64,000 nucleotides of DNA from Actinophytocola sp049647105 (GTDB lineage Bacteria; Actinomycetota; Actinomycetes; Mycobacteriales; Pseudonocardiaceae): positions 1 to 64,000 of the forward strand of contig NZ_JBARWZ010000309.1 in assembly GCF_049647105.1 (NCBI RefSeq). The letters are read 5' to 3'. The notes beneath the pieces are model-generated. The model was not told where the DNA came from and ran no database searches. It saw only the letters and a program-made list of their open reading frames with translations. Numbering within the stretch: position 1 is the first letter of the stretch; each line of letters begins with the position of its first letter. A program made the translations under genes and the position numbers. This document shows positions 51,922-60,061 of the stretch, piece after piece.

Positions 51922-53460
51922 TTGGTCATCGAGAAGGGTGCACTGGTCGCCGGTCGTTACCGACTGATCGAACAAGTCGGCAGCGGAGCCATGGGCGTCG
52001 TGTGGAAGGCGCAGGACGAGCGGCTCGGCCGTACCGTCGCGATCAAACGGCTCGTCGTTCGCTACGCGCTCTCCGAGTCCATGACGGAGGAGACCCGCAG
52101 ACGGGCCATGCGTGAGGCCCGGATCGCGGCGCGCCTCCAGCACCGCAACGCGATCGCCCTGTTCGACGTGGCGGAACACGAGAGCGACCCGATCCTGGTC
52201 ATGGAGTTCCTGCCGTCCAAGAGCCTGTCGGCGGTGCTGGACGAACGTGGCACGCTGACCCCGGCGGAGGCGGCGGAGATCGGTGCGCAGGTCGCGGAGG
52301 CCATCGCCGCCGCGCACGCCGTCGGCATCGCGCACCGCGACATCAAGCCGGGCAACATCCTGCTCGCCGAGAACGGCACGGTGAAGATCACCGACTTCGG
52401 CATCTCCCGAGCGCTCGACGACGGGACCGCCACCACGCAGACCAGCATGGTCGCGGGCACCCCCGCCTACCTCGCGCCGGAGATCGCCCGAGGCGACGAG
52501 TCGTCCCGCGCCTCCGACGTGTTCTCCCTCGGTTCGACGCTCTACCACGCGATCGAGGGCCGGCCGCCGTTCGGCACCAACACCAACCCGCTCGCACTGC
52601 TGCACGCGGTCGCGTCCGGCAATGTGCCGCCCCCGCGCAACGCGGGCGCGCTGGCGCCGACGCTCATGAGCCTCATGCGTGTCGACCCGGCCGACCGGCC
52701 GAGCATGCAGGAGGTGGCGGCCGCGCTGGCGGGTGTCAGCACGGAACCGGTGCCGGTCCAGCCCATCCGTTCCGCGCCGAAGACGCCGCCACGGCCGGTG
52801 CTCGCGGCGGCGCCGACCCAGCCGGCGCCGCGGGCCGTGCCCGCCCAGCCGACCGCCGCGTTCCCGAGGCCCGCCGCGGCACCGCAGGCGGGGCCGTCAC
52901 GCAGGAACCTGGTGATCGTGGGCGCGGTCGCGCTGTTCGTGCTGGCCGGGACGCTGTTGGCCGTGCTCATGCTGAACAGCCCCGACAAGCCGGGCGGCGA
53001 ACGCCAGGCGGGCAACGGCACCGCCCAGAATGGCGGCGAATCCCAGAAGCCGTCCCAGTCGGACGACCCGTCCGATCCGCCGGACGACTCCTCCGACAAG
53101 CCGTCGGACCCGGGGCCGATTCCCGCCGACCCGGCCGGCGGGCCCATCGGCTACAGCGCCGCAGGCCAGCGGGTGATCGACTACTTCAACGAGGTCCAGA
53201 ACGCGCCGGGCCGCTGGGGGATGCTGACCCCCCACGCGCAGGCGCTGTTCGGCGGTCAGGACGCGTTCAACGAGTACTGGGCGCAGTTCACGAACGTCTC
53301 GTCCTCCGACGCGACCGGGGTGACCCCGAACGCCGACGGCTCGGTGATGGTGCCGGTCAACGTCACCTACACGACCGAGGCCGGGCCGAAGACCGAGCAC
53401 AAGACGATCCGCGTGACCAGGGTCAACGGCCAGCTGCTCATCGACTCCGAAGCGAAGTGA
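51922..53460 (+). CDS. Transmembrane Ser/Thr protein kinase (PknB-like)
   Basis: A 512-aa protein. The kinase domain (about 10-265) has GSGAMGVVWKA, AIKRL, HRDIKPGNILL, DFGIS and APE motifs. A Pro/Ala-rich linker leads to one membrane helix (LVIVGAVALFVLAGTLLAVLML, about 330-352) and an outside domain of about 110 residues after an Asp/Ser/Pro linker, NTF2-like in look and not PASTA. TTG 51922 is chosen with GAGGA at 51913-51917. It overlaps the convergent FadE gene by 23 bp. Signal unknown. Confidence 0.87.
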   Translation: MVIEKGALVAGRYRLIEQVGSGAMGVVWKAQDERLGRTVAIKRLVVRYALSESMTEETRRRAMREARIAARLQHRNAIALFDVAEHESDPILVMEFLPSKSLSAVLDERGTLTPAEAAEIGAQVAEAIAAAHAVGIAHRDIKPGNILLAENGTVKITDFGISRALDDGTATTQTSMVAGTPAYLAPEIARGDESSRASDVFSLGSTLYHAIEGRPPFGTNTNPLALLHAVASGNVPPPRNAGALAPTLMSLMRVDPADRPSMQEVAAALAGVSTEPVPVQPIRSAPKTPPRPVLAAAPTQPAPRAVPAQPTAAFPRPAAAPQAGPSRRNLVIVGAVALFVLAGTLLAVLMLNSPDKPGGERQAGNGTAQNGGESQKPSQSDDPSDPPDDSSDKPSDPGPIPADPAGGPIGYSAAGQRVIDYFNEVQNAPGRWGMLTPHAQALFGGQDAFNEYWAQFTNVSSSDATGVTPNADGSVMVPVNVTYTTEAGPKTEHKTIRVTRVNGQLLIDSEAK

Positions 53461-54313
53461 GCACCTGGCGCCGGTGCCAGGTCTGTGTGCCCCACGCCGA
53501 GCGCAGCGCCCTGACCTTGAGCAGTGACCACGACATGGCGTGCTCGCGGGTGTAGCCGATCGCGCCGTGGACCTGCAGCGCGACCCGCGCGGCGAGGTAG
53601 GCCGCGTCGGCGGCGGCGACCCTGGCCGCCGAGATGTCGCGGGTCTCGCCGGTCACCGCGGCCGCGTGCACGAGCGGGCGGGCGAACTCGAGCGCCACCA
53701 GCACGTTCGCGAGGTGGTGCTTGACCGCCTGGAACTCGCCGACGGGGCGGCCGAACTGCCGCCGCTGCGTCACGTACTCGCTCGCCTGGTCCAGCAGGCC
53801 GCGGCCGAGGCCGACCAGCTGGGCCGCCTGGCACAGCACGCCGGCGTCGAGCACGTCCCCGGCGGTGCCGACCCATTCGCCTGGCCGGACCTCGAAGAGC
53901 CGCCGCGCCGGGTCGACGGAGGTGAGCAGGGCGCCGGTCTCGGCCCGGCACACCGCGTCGCCGTCGACCACGTACGGGGTGGCCACGTCCGCGTCCAGCG
54001 CGTACGGCACGTGTGGCGGCAGCGCGACGGTCGCCAGTCCGGGAATGCCCAGCGCGGGCGCCACCGCGTACGACTCGATCAGCGGCCCCGGCACGGCGTG
54101 CCTGCCCAGCTCCTCGAACACCACGACCAGCTCGACCGGGAGGTCCGCAAGCTCAGCCACGCCGATCTTGGCGAGCCTGCCGAGCAGGTCGAGCCCGGGG
54201 CCGGGGTCGCCCGCCGCCCACGACCTGCTGACCGCGGGCACGTCCGTGCCGGACAACAGCGCGTGCACGCTCGCGGCCAGCTCCCGCTGCTCGGTGCTCA
54301 GCGCGAACCTCAT
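53438..54313 (-). CDS. Acyl-CoA dehydrogenase, short subunit type (FadE33/FadE32-like)
   Basis: A 291-aa acyl-CoA dehydrogenase-fold protein (MRFALSTEQRELAASVHALLSG) with TQRRQFGRPVGEFQAVKHHLANVLV and QVHGAIGYTREHAMSWSLLKVRAL. Short subunit type like FadE32/33. It is coupled by ATGA to the long subunit upstream, forming an alpha-beta pair, as known for FadE31-FadE32/33. The last codons run into the kinase gene on the other strand. Confidence 0.8.
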   Translation of the reverse strand: MRFALSTEQRELAASVHALLSGTDVPAVSRSWAAGDPGPGLDLLGRLAKIGVAELADLPVELVVVFEELGRHAVPGPLIESYAVAPALGIPGLATVALPPHVPYALDADVATPYVVDGDAVCRAETGALLTSVDPARRLFEVRPGEWVGTAGDVLDAGVLCQAAQLVGLGRGLLDQASEYVTQRRQFGRPVGEFQAVKHHLANVLVALEFARPLVHAAAVTGETRDISAARVAAADAAYLAARVALQVHGAIGYTREHAMSWSLLKVRALRSAWGTQTWHRRQVLTSLRSR

Positions 54314-55440
54314 CGGTCACCTCTCGGCAGGCCGAGCACCCGCTCGGCGACGACGTTGCGCTGGATCTCGTTGGTGCCCGCGTAGATCTGCCCGGACAAC
54401 GCGAACAGGTGACCGGACTGCCACGGCCCGGCCAGCTCACCGTCCGCGCCGAGCAGATCGAGCGCGGTCTCGTGCAGCGCCACGTCCAGCTCGGACCAGA
54501 ACAGCTTGTTCACGCTCGACTCGGCGCCGAGCGCGCCGCCTTCGGCGAGGCGGCTGATCGTGCCCAGCGTGTACAGGCGGTAGGCCTGCGCGCCGATCCA
54601 CGCGTCGGTCACCCGGTCCGCCATGCGGGGGTCGGGATTCGCGTGCCACAGGTCGACGAGTCGCTCGGCGCCCGCCATGAACCGGCCAGGGCTGCGCAGT
54701 GTCAGGCCGCGTTCGTTGCCCGCCGTGGTCATCGCGACCCGCCAGCCATCGCCTGGCGCGCCGATCACGTCCTCGTCCGGCACGAACACGTCGTCGAGGA
54801 AGATCTCCGCGAAGCCAGGCACGCCGTCGAGCTGCTCGATCGGCCGGACGGACACGCCGTCGGCCCGCAGGTCGAACATGACGTAGGTGAGCCCGCGATG
54901 CGGCTGGGCCTCGGCGTCACTGCGGAACAGGCCGAACGCGCGGTCGGCGTGGCTTGCCCTGCTGCTCCACGTCTTCTGACCGCTCAGCAGCCAGCCGCCG
55001 TCGGTCCTCGCGGCTCTGCTCCGGACCGACGCCAGGTCGCTGCCCGCCTCCGGCTCCGACCACGCCTGTGCCCAGATGTCGTCCGCGCGGGCCATGCGCG
55101 GCAGGACGCGGTCGCGTTGCTCGTCGGTGCCGAACGCGAACAACGTCGACGCGAGCAGCGCGATGCCGTTGCCGCTGACGCGGGCGGGCGCGCCCGCCGC
55201 GTAGTACTCGTCCTCGAAGACCAGCCACTCCAGCAGCGTCGCGTCGCGGCCGCCGTACTCGTACGGCCAGGTCACCGCGGAGAGGCGGGCGTCGGCGAGG
55301 GTGCGTTCCCACGCCCGGTGCAGGGGGAAGCCCGCCTCGGTGTCCATGGGCGGCAGTGGGTCACTCGGCACGTTGGTGGCGAGCCAGTCCCGCACCTCGT
55401 CGCGGAACCCGAGGGTCTTCGCGTCCAGGTCAAGATCCAC
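54310..55440 (-). CDS. Acyl-CoA dehydrogenase, long subunit (FadE31/FadE30-like)
   Basis: A 376-aa acyl-CoA dehydrogenase from GTG 55440 (MDLDLDAKTLGFRDEVRDWL). FAD/substrate segment WSEPEAGSDLASVRSRAA near 130, and GQIYAGTNEIQRNVVAERVLGLPR at the C-terminus. This is the catalytic alpha type, coupled to the short subunit by ATGA. It starts 11 bp inside the 3' end of the enoyl-CoA hydratase gene. A CD-ring (HIP-CoA) substrate is inferred from neighbours. Confidence 0.82.
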   Translation of the reverse strand: MDLDLDAKTLGFRDEVRDWLATNVPSDPLPPMDTEAGFPLHRAWERTLADARLSAVTWPYEYGGRDATLLEWLVFEDEYYAAGAPARVSGNGIALLASTLFAFGTDEQRDRVLPRMARADDIWAQAWSEPEAGSDLASVRSRAARTDGGWLLSGQKTWSSRASHADRAFGLFRSDAEAQPHRGLTYVMFDLRADGVSVRPIEQLDGVPGFAEIFLDDVFVPDEDVIGAPGDGWRVAMTTAGNERGLTLRSPGRFMAGAERLVDLWHANPDPRMADRVTDAWIGAQAYRLYTLGTISRLAEGGALGAESSVNKLFWSELDVALHETALDLLGADGELAGPWQSGHLFALSGQIYAGTNEIQRNVVAERVLGLPRGDR

Positions 55441-56269
55441 TGGCGTTCCTCATCGACCGGGCGTCCAGGCCGCCGAGCGAGTCCGTCGACGTCTCCGCGT
55501 TGTGGGCGTGCGCGAAGTGGTGCAGGCCGAACACCGAGTCCATCCCCGCGCGCAGGCCCATCTGGTCCTCCGCCTGGTTCACCGCCCGCTTCGCGAGCGC
55601 GAGCCCGAAGCGTGGCATGGCAGCGATTCGCGCTGCGACCTGCTCGGTCTCATTGCGCAACTCTTCGCGCGGGACGACCTTGTTGACCATGCCCAGCTCG
55701 TACGCGCGCGCCGCGCCGAACCGGTCACCGGTGAACAGGAACTCCTTGGCCGCGCGCGGGCCGAGCATCCACGGGTGCGCGAAGTACTCCACGCCAGGGA
55801 TGCCCATGCGCACCACCGGATCGGAGAAGAACGCGTCCTCGGCCGCCACGATCAGGTCGCACACCCACGCGAGCATCAGCCCGCCCGCGATGCACGCGCC
55901 CTGCACCATCGCGATCGTCGGCTTCGGGATCTCCCGCCAGCGGCGGCACATCCCCAGGTAGACCTCCATCTCGCGGGCGTAGCGTCCATCGCCGCCCGGT
56001 TTGCCGACGTGGTCCCACCACATGACGGCCTTGCGGTCGAAGCTCGTGTCGACGTCGCGGCCCGGGGTGCCGATGTCGTGTCCCGCGGAGAAGTGCTTGC
56101 CCTCGCCCGCCAGCACGATCACCTTGACCTCGTCGTCGTCCACGGCGCGGGTGAAGGCGTCGTCGAGCGCGTAGGTCATCGCGGAGTTCTGCGCGTTGCG
56201 GTACTCGGGTCGGTTCATGGTCACGATCGCCACGGGCCCGGCGACCTCGTAACGAACAACCTCGGTCAC
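55430..56269 (-). CDS. Enoyl-CoA hydratase/isomerase family protein
   Basis: A 279-aa crotonase-fold protein (MTEVVRYEVAGPVAIVTMNRPEYRNAQNSAM). Oxyanion-hole segments are EGKHFSAGHDIGTPG near 60-70 and VQGACIAGGLMLAWVCDLIVA near 120-140. A Trp-rich insert (FDRKAVMWWDHVGKPGGDG) between them is unusual. GTG 56269 has AGGAGG upstream. It opens the leftward FadE operon from the CCAA/TTGG operator. The exact steroid intermediate is unknown. Confidence 0.83.
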   Translation of the reverse strand: MTEVVRYEVAGPVAIVTMNRPEYRNAQNSAMTYALDDAFTRAVDDDEVKVIVLAGEGKHFSAGHDIGTPGRDVDTSFDRKAVMWWDHVGKPGGDGRYAREMEVYLGMCRRWREIPKPTIAMVQGACIAGGLMLAWVCDLIVAAEDAFFSDPVVRMGIPGVEYFAHPWMLGPRAAKEFLFTGDRFGAARAYELGMVNKVVPREELRNETEQVAARIAAMPRFGLALAKRAVNQAEDQMGLRAGMDSVFGLHHFAHAHNAETSTDSLGGLDARSMRNASGS

Positions 56270-56277
56270 GTTGCCTC

Positions 56278-56303
56278 CTACCAAAGCAATTGCTTGGTAG
56301 GCT
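56278..56303. promoter_or_regulatory. CTACCAA/TTGGTAG palindrome and -10 element in a divergent promoter
   Basis: CTACCAA (56278-56284) and TTGGTAG (56294-56300) flank AGCAATTGC, itself palindromic apart from one extra A. TAGGCT (56298-56303) overlaps the right arm as a -10-like box 7 nt before GTG 56311. The leftward gene starts 9 bp from the site. It matches the palindrome at 51818-51839 and probably binds the same repressor. Confidence 0.7.
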
Positions 56304-56310
56304 AACACCC

Positions 56311-57447
56311 GTGACGCCGCTGGAGGAGTTCCGCGCGACGGTGCGCGAATGGCTGGCCGACAACCTGTCCGGCGACTTCGCCGCGCTGCGCGGGCTTGGC
56401 GGGCCCGGCCGCGAACACGAGGCGCACGACGAGCGCATCGAGTGGGACCGGCACCTGGCGGCGGCGGGCTGGACCTGCCTCGGCTGGCCGGTCGAGCACG
56501 GCGGCCGCGGCGCGTCGATCGACGAGCGGGTCGTCTTCCACGAGGAGTACGCCAGGACCGCCGCGCCCGCGCGGGTGAGCCACTTCGGTGAGGAACTGCT
56601 CGGCCCGACGCTGATCGCGCTCGGCACCGCTGAGCAGCGGAAACGCTTCCTGCCGCCGATCAAGCAGGTCACGGAGCTGTGGTGCCAGGGCTACTCGGAG
56701 CCCGGCGCCGGGTCGGACCTCGCGTCCGTGTCGACCTCGGCGGTGCGCGACGGTGACGAGTGGGTGATCACCGGGCAGAAGGTGTGGACCTCGCTCGCGC
56801 ACCTGGCCCAGTGGTGCTTCGCGGTGGTCCGGACCGAACCCGGCTCGACGCGGCACGCCGGCCTGTCGTACCTGCTCGTGCCGATGGACCAGCCCGGCGT
56901 CGAGGTGCGGCCCATCGAGCAGCTGACCGGCGGGTCGGAGTTCAACGAGGTGTTCTTCACGGGTGCGCGCACGGCCGAGGACCTGGTGGTCGGCGAGGTC
57001 GGCGACGGCTGGCGGGTCGCGATGACGACCCTCGGCTTCGAACGCGGCGCCGCCACCCTCGGCCAGCAGGTCGGGTTCCGGCGTGAGCTGGACGCTCTCG
57101 TCGCGCTCGCCCGCGACACGGGCGTCCTCGACGATCCGGTCATGCGCGAGAAGCTGACCAGGGCCCGCATCGGCCTCGACGTCATGCGCTGGCACGCGCT
57201 GCGCACGATTGACGGACAAGGTGCGTCGGTCACCAAGCTCGTGTGGGCGACCTGGCACCGCGGCCTGGGGGAGCTGGCGATGGAGGTGCTCGGCGCGGCG
57301 GGCATGGCCACCGACGGCGAGCTTTCCGAGTGGCAGCGACTGTTCCTGTTCACCCGCGCGGACACGATCTACGGCGGCGCCAACGAGATCCAGCGCAACA
57401 TCATCGCCGAGCGGGTGCTCGGCCTACCGAGAGAGGCACGCGGGTGA
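56311..57447 (+). CDS. Acyl-CoA dehydrogenase, long subunit (FadE30/FadE31-like)
   Basis: A 378-aa acyl-CoA dehydrogenase (MTPLEEFRATVREWLADNLSG) with YSEPGAGSDLASVSTSAVRD near 130 and ADTIYGGANEIQRNIIAERVLGLPRE at the end. GTG 56311 is set by the -10/7-nt rule; no Shine-Dalgarno is seen. Its stop overlaps the first GTG of the 35/36-bp repeat array (GTGA at 57444). Probably works on the C/D rings as FadE30 or FadE31 does. Confidence 0.82.
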   Translation: MTPLEEFRATVREWLADNLSGDFAALRGLGGPGREHEAHDERIEWDRHLAAAGWTCLGWPVEHGGRGASIDERVVFHEEYARTAAPARVSHFGEELLGPTLIALGTAEQRKRFLPPIKQVTELWCQGYSEPGAGSDLASVSTSAVRDGDEWVITGQKVWTSLAHLAQWCFAVVRTEPGSTRHAGLSYLLVPMDQPGVEVRPIEQLTGGSEFNEVFFTGARTAEDLVVGEVGDGWRVAMTTLGFERGAATLGQQVGFRRELDALVALARDTGVLDDPVMREKLTRARIGLDVMRWHALRTIDGQGASVTKLVWATWHRGLGELAMEVLGAAGMATDGELSEWQRLFLFTRADTIYGGANEIQRNIIAERVLGLPREARG

Positions 57448-57725
57448 CCGACCACGACCTGCCGACGGAGGCACGCGGGTGACCGGCCACGACCCTTTTG
57501 CGGGAGAAACGCGGGTGACCGACCATGACCCTTTTGCGGGAGGCACGCGGTGACTGGCCATGACCTGCCGAGGGAGGCACGCGGGTGACCGACCATGACC
57601 CTTTTGCGGGAGAAACGCGGGTGACTGACCATGACCTGCCGAGGGAGGCAGGCGGGTGACTGGCCACGACCTGCCGAGGGAGGCACGCGGGTGACCGGCC
57701 ACGATCTGTTGCGGGACAAGGTCGT
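57444..57725 (+). repeat. Eight-copy 35/36-bp array repeating a translation initiation region
   Basis: GTG-ACC/T-GRC-CAY-GAY codons recur at 57444, 57479, 57515, 57550, 57585, 57621, 57656 and 57691, spaced 35, 36, 35, 35, 36, 35, 35 bp. Two unit types mix: one continues CTGCCGAGGGAGGCACGCG, the other CCTTTTGCGGGAGAAACGCG. Each copy carries a purine-rich GGAGG or GGGAGAA before the next GTG. The last copy (57691) is the real start of the SDR gene. Copies read short peptides ending in RG-stop or continue into one neighbour. Confidence 0.9.
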
Positions 57726-58431
57726 GGTGGTCACGGCCGCCGCGGGCACCGGCATCGGCTCCGCCGTCGCGCGCCGGTGCGTCGAGGAGGGCGCGCGGGT
57801 CGTGGTGAGCGACTGGCACAAGCGCAGGCTGGAGAAGACCGCGGCGGAGCTGGGCACGCACGCGATCCCGTGCGACGTGACCGACGAGGAGCAGGTCCAG
57901 GCCCTGATCAACGGCACGGTGGCGGAGTTCGGCCGCCTGGACGTGATGATCAACAACGCGGGCCTCGGCGGCACCAGCTCGATCCTGGACATGACCGACG
58001 ACGAGTGGTCCCGGGTGCTGGACGTGACGCTGAACGGCACGTTCCGGTGCACCCGCGCGGCACTGAAGCAGATGGTGGCGCAGGGCAGCGGCGCGGTGGT
58101 GAACAACGCGTCGGTGGTGGGCTGGCGCGCACAGGAGGGCCAGGCGCACTACGCGGCGGCGAAGGCGGGCGTCATGGCCCTCACCCGCTGCGCGGCGATG
58201 GACGTCGCGGCACACGGCATCCGCGTGAACGCGGTCGCCCCAAGCCTGGCCACACACCCATTCCTCGCAAAGGTGACAAGCGAGGACCTACTGGCCGAAC
58301 TGACCTCAAAGGAAGCCTTCGGCCGAGCAGCAGAACCACAGGAGGTAGCCAACGTAATGATCTTCCTAGCCAGCGACTACGCCTCCTACCTAACCGGCGA
58401 AGTAATCTCAGTAAGCAGCCAACACCCCTAA
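57691..58431 (+). CDS. Short-chain dehydrogenase/reductase, IpdF-like
   Basis: A 246-aa classical SDR (MTGHDLLRDKVVVVTAAAGTGIG). Cofactor motif TAAAGTGIG, NNAG, catalytic Ser (NNASVVG) and YAAAK are present. Context suggests the CD-ring hydroxy-acyl-CoA dehydrogenase role of Rv3559c (IpdF) or Rv3548c. The start is the last of eight repeated initiation sites. The last 60 or so codons (about 58250-58431) switch to A-ending codons (GCA, GTA, CTA, TCA, CCA), unlike the rest of the gene and its neighbours. Confidence 0.83.
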   Translation: MTGHDLLRDKVVVVTAAAGTGIGSAVARRCVEEGARVVVSDWHKRRLEKTAAELGTHAIPCDVTDEEQVQALINGTVAEFGRLDVMINNAGLGGTSSILDMTDDEWSRVLDVTLNGTFRCTRAALKQMVAQGSGAVVNNASVVGWRAQEGQAHYAAAKAGVMALTRCAAMDVAAHGIRVNAVAPSLATHPFLAKVTSEDLLAELTSKEAFGRAAEPQEVANVMIFLASDYASYLTGEVISVSSQHP

Positions 58432-58450
58432 CCCCCAAACCCCCAAACCC

Positions 58451-58613
58451 CGCGAGTCCACGGTTCGGAACCCGCGAGTCTTCGGTTCAGGACCGCCGAG
58501 TTGGCCGTTCGTGGCGTGGCCTCGCAATCGTGAAACGCCAACTCGCGGGTCCTGAACCCGAGACTCGCGGGTCCTGAACCCGAGACTCGCGGGTTCTGAA
58601 CCGTGGACTCGCG
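58451..58613. repeat. Inverted clusters of a 22-bp repeat
   Basis: Two units in reverse orientation (58451-58472, 58473-58494) face three in forward orientation (58548-58569, 58570-58591, 58592-58613), with about 50 bp between and a partial unit at 58541. Units are CGCGAGTCCAC+GGTTCAGGACC and its complement, with small changes. The clusters can pair as a long hairpin. The same repeat is at 54-97. The whole 58432-58687 gap contains nothing else but the AGGAGG leader of the next gene. Confidence 0.88.
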
Positions 58614-58687
58614 GGTTTTGGGCTGGGGGCTTGTGGGTTCTGAGTGGGGGGTTGGGAGAGGCTAGGGTTTCGGCAGGAGGTGTCTCG

Positions 58688-60061
58688 ATGGCCATCATGC
58701 CGGTGACGGATTCGATGTTCCTGCTCGCCGAGTCACGTGAGCACCCGATGCACGTCGGCGGGCTGCAGTTGTTCGAGTTGCCGGACGGTGCGGGGCCCGA
58801 CTACGTCAGCGAGTTCCACCGGCAACTGTTGTCGCTTGTGGACGTCAGCCCGTTGTTCCGCCGTCGCCCTCGCGGCCCGGTCGGCAGCGTCGGCCAGTTC
58901 GCGTGGATGGGCGACGACCAGCTCGACCTCGAGTACCACGTGCGGTTGTCCGGGCTGCCCAAGCCGGGCCGGGTGCGTGAGCTGCTGGAGTTGACGTCGC
59001 GACTGCATGGCTACCTGCTCGACCGTCACCGTCCCATGTGGGAGTTCACGGTGATGGAAGGCTTGCAGGGCAACCGTTTCGCCACCTACACCAAGGCACA
59101 CCACGCGCTGCTCGACGGGGTGTCGGCGCTGCGGCTGCTGCAGAGCTCCCTGTCCGAGGACCCGTCGGACATGACGGTCCGCCCACCGTGGTCACCGCGC
59201 GTACGCACCGACGTGTTCGGCTCGTCGTCCCGCGACCGCGACCGCGACTCGGCGTTCGACCCGATCCGCGCGATCACCGAGTTCGGCAGGGAGGTCCGCG
59301 GCTTCGGCTCGGCGACGGCGAAGCTCGTCAACGAGGCGTTCCGCGAACAGTCGGCGACACTGTCGTTCCAGGCGCCGAGGTCGATGTTCAACGTGCCCAT
59401 CACCGGCGCGCGCCGCTTCGCCGCACAGGGCTGGCCACTGGACCGCATCAAGGCGGTCGGCAAGGCCGCTGGCGCGACGATGAACGACGTCATGCTGGCC
59501 ATGTGCTCCGGCGCGCTGCGCCGGTACATGCTGGACCTGGGCACACTGCCGGAGAAGCCACTGGTCGCGGCGATCCCGATGTCACTGCGCACGGACCGGT
59601 CCGTCGGCGGCAACGCCATCGGGCTCATCCTGTGCGACCTGGCCACGAACCAGGCGGAGCCCATGGACCGCCTCGTCACCATCCACGAGTCGATGCTCAA
59701 GGGCAAGGCCGTGTACCACGGGATGAGCCGCCTGCAGATCACCGCGCTGTCGGCGCTCCCGCTGATCCCGCTGGCCGTGGGCACGATCCCGGGCATGACC
59801 AGGATTACGCCCCCGGCGTTCAACGTGCTGATCTCGAACGTCCCCGGCCCGAGGAAGCCGCTGTACTGGAACGGCGCTCGCATGCAGGGCGTCTACCCGC
59901 TGTCGATCCCGTACGAGGGCCAGGCCCTGAACATCACGGTGACCAGCTACGCGGGCAGCCTGGAGTTCGGCCTGACCGGCTGCCGCCGCACCGTCCCCCA
60001 CCTGCAGCGCCTGCTTGGCCTGCTGGAGGAGTCCCTCGAGGAACTGGAGAAGACGGCCTAG
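58688..60061 (+). CDS. Wax ester synthase/diacylglycerol acyltransferase (WS/DGAT) family protein
   Basis: A 457-aa protein with the family's N-terminal MPVTDSMFLLAES and active site HHALLDG (His138, His139, Asp143). C-terminal NVLISNVPGPRKPLYWNGARM is also typical. It uses acyl-CoA to make triacylglycerol or wax esters, a storage sink for sterol-derived carbon. ATG 58688 has AGGAGG at 58675-58680. Its stop overlaps the end of the RNA ligase relic on the other strand. Confidence 0.88.
   Translation: MAIMPVTDSMFLLAESREHPMHVGGLQLFELPDGAGPDYVSEFHRQLLSLVDVSPLFRRRPRGPVGSVGQFAWMGDDQLDLEYHVRLSGLPKPGRVRELLELTSRLHGYLLDRHRPMWEFTVMEGLQGNRFATYTKAHHALLDGVSALRLLQSSLSEDPSDMTVRPPWSPRVRTDVFGSSSRDRDRDSAFDPIRAITEFGREVRGFGSATAKLVNEAFREQSATLSFQAPRSMFNVPITGARRFAAQGWPLDRIKAVGKAAGATMNDVMLAMCSGALRRYMLDLGTLPEKPLVAAIPMSLRTDRSVGGNAIGLILCDLATNQAEPMDRLVTIHESMLKGKAVYHGMSRLQITALSALPLIPLAVGTIPGMTRITPPAFNVLISNVPGPRKPLYWNGARMQGVYPLSIPYEGQALNITVTSYAGSLEFGLTGCRRTVPHLQRLLGLLEESLEELEKTA

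Noticed and set aside
57444..57725. CRISPR array
   Set aside because: Period is 35-36 bp with no unique spacers between repeats; the units are contiguous and code for a gene start.
58451..58613. CRISPR-like repeats
   Set aside because: The 22-bp units are directly adjacent and change orientation, with no spacers.
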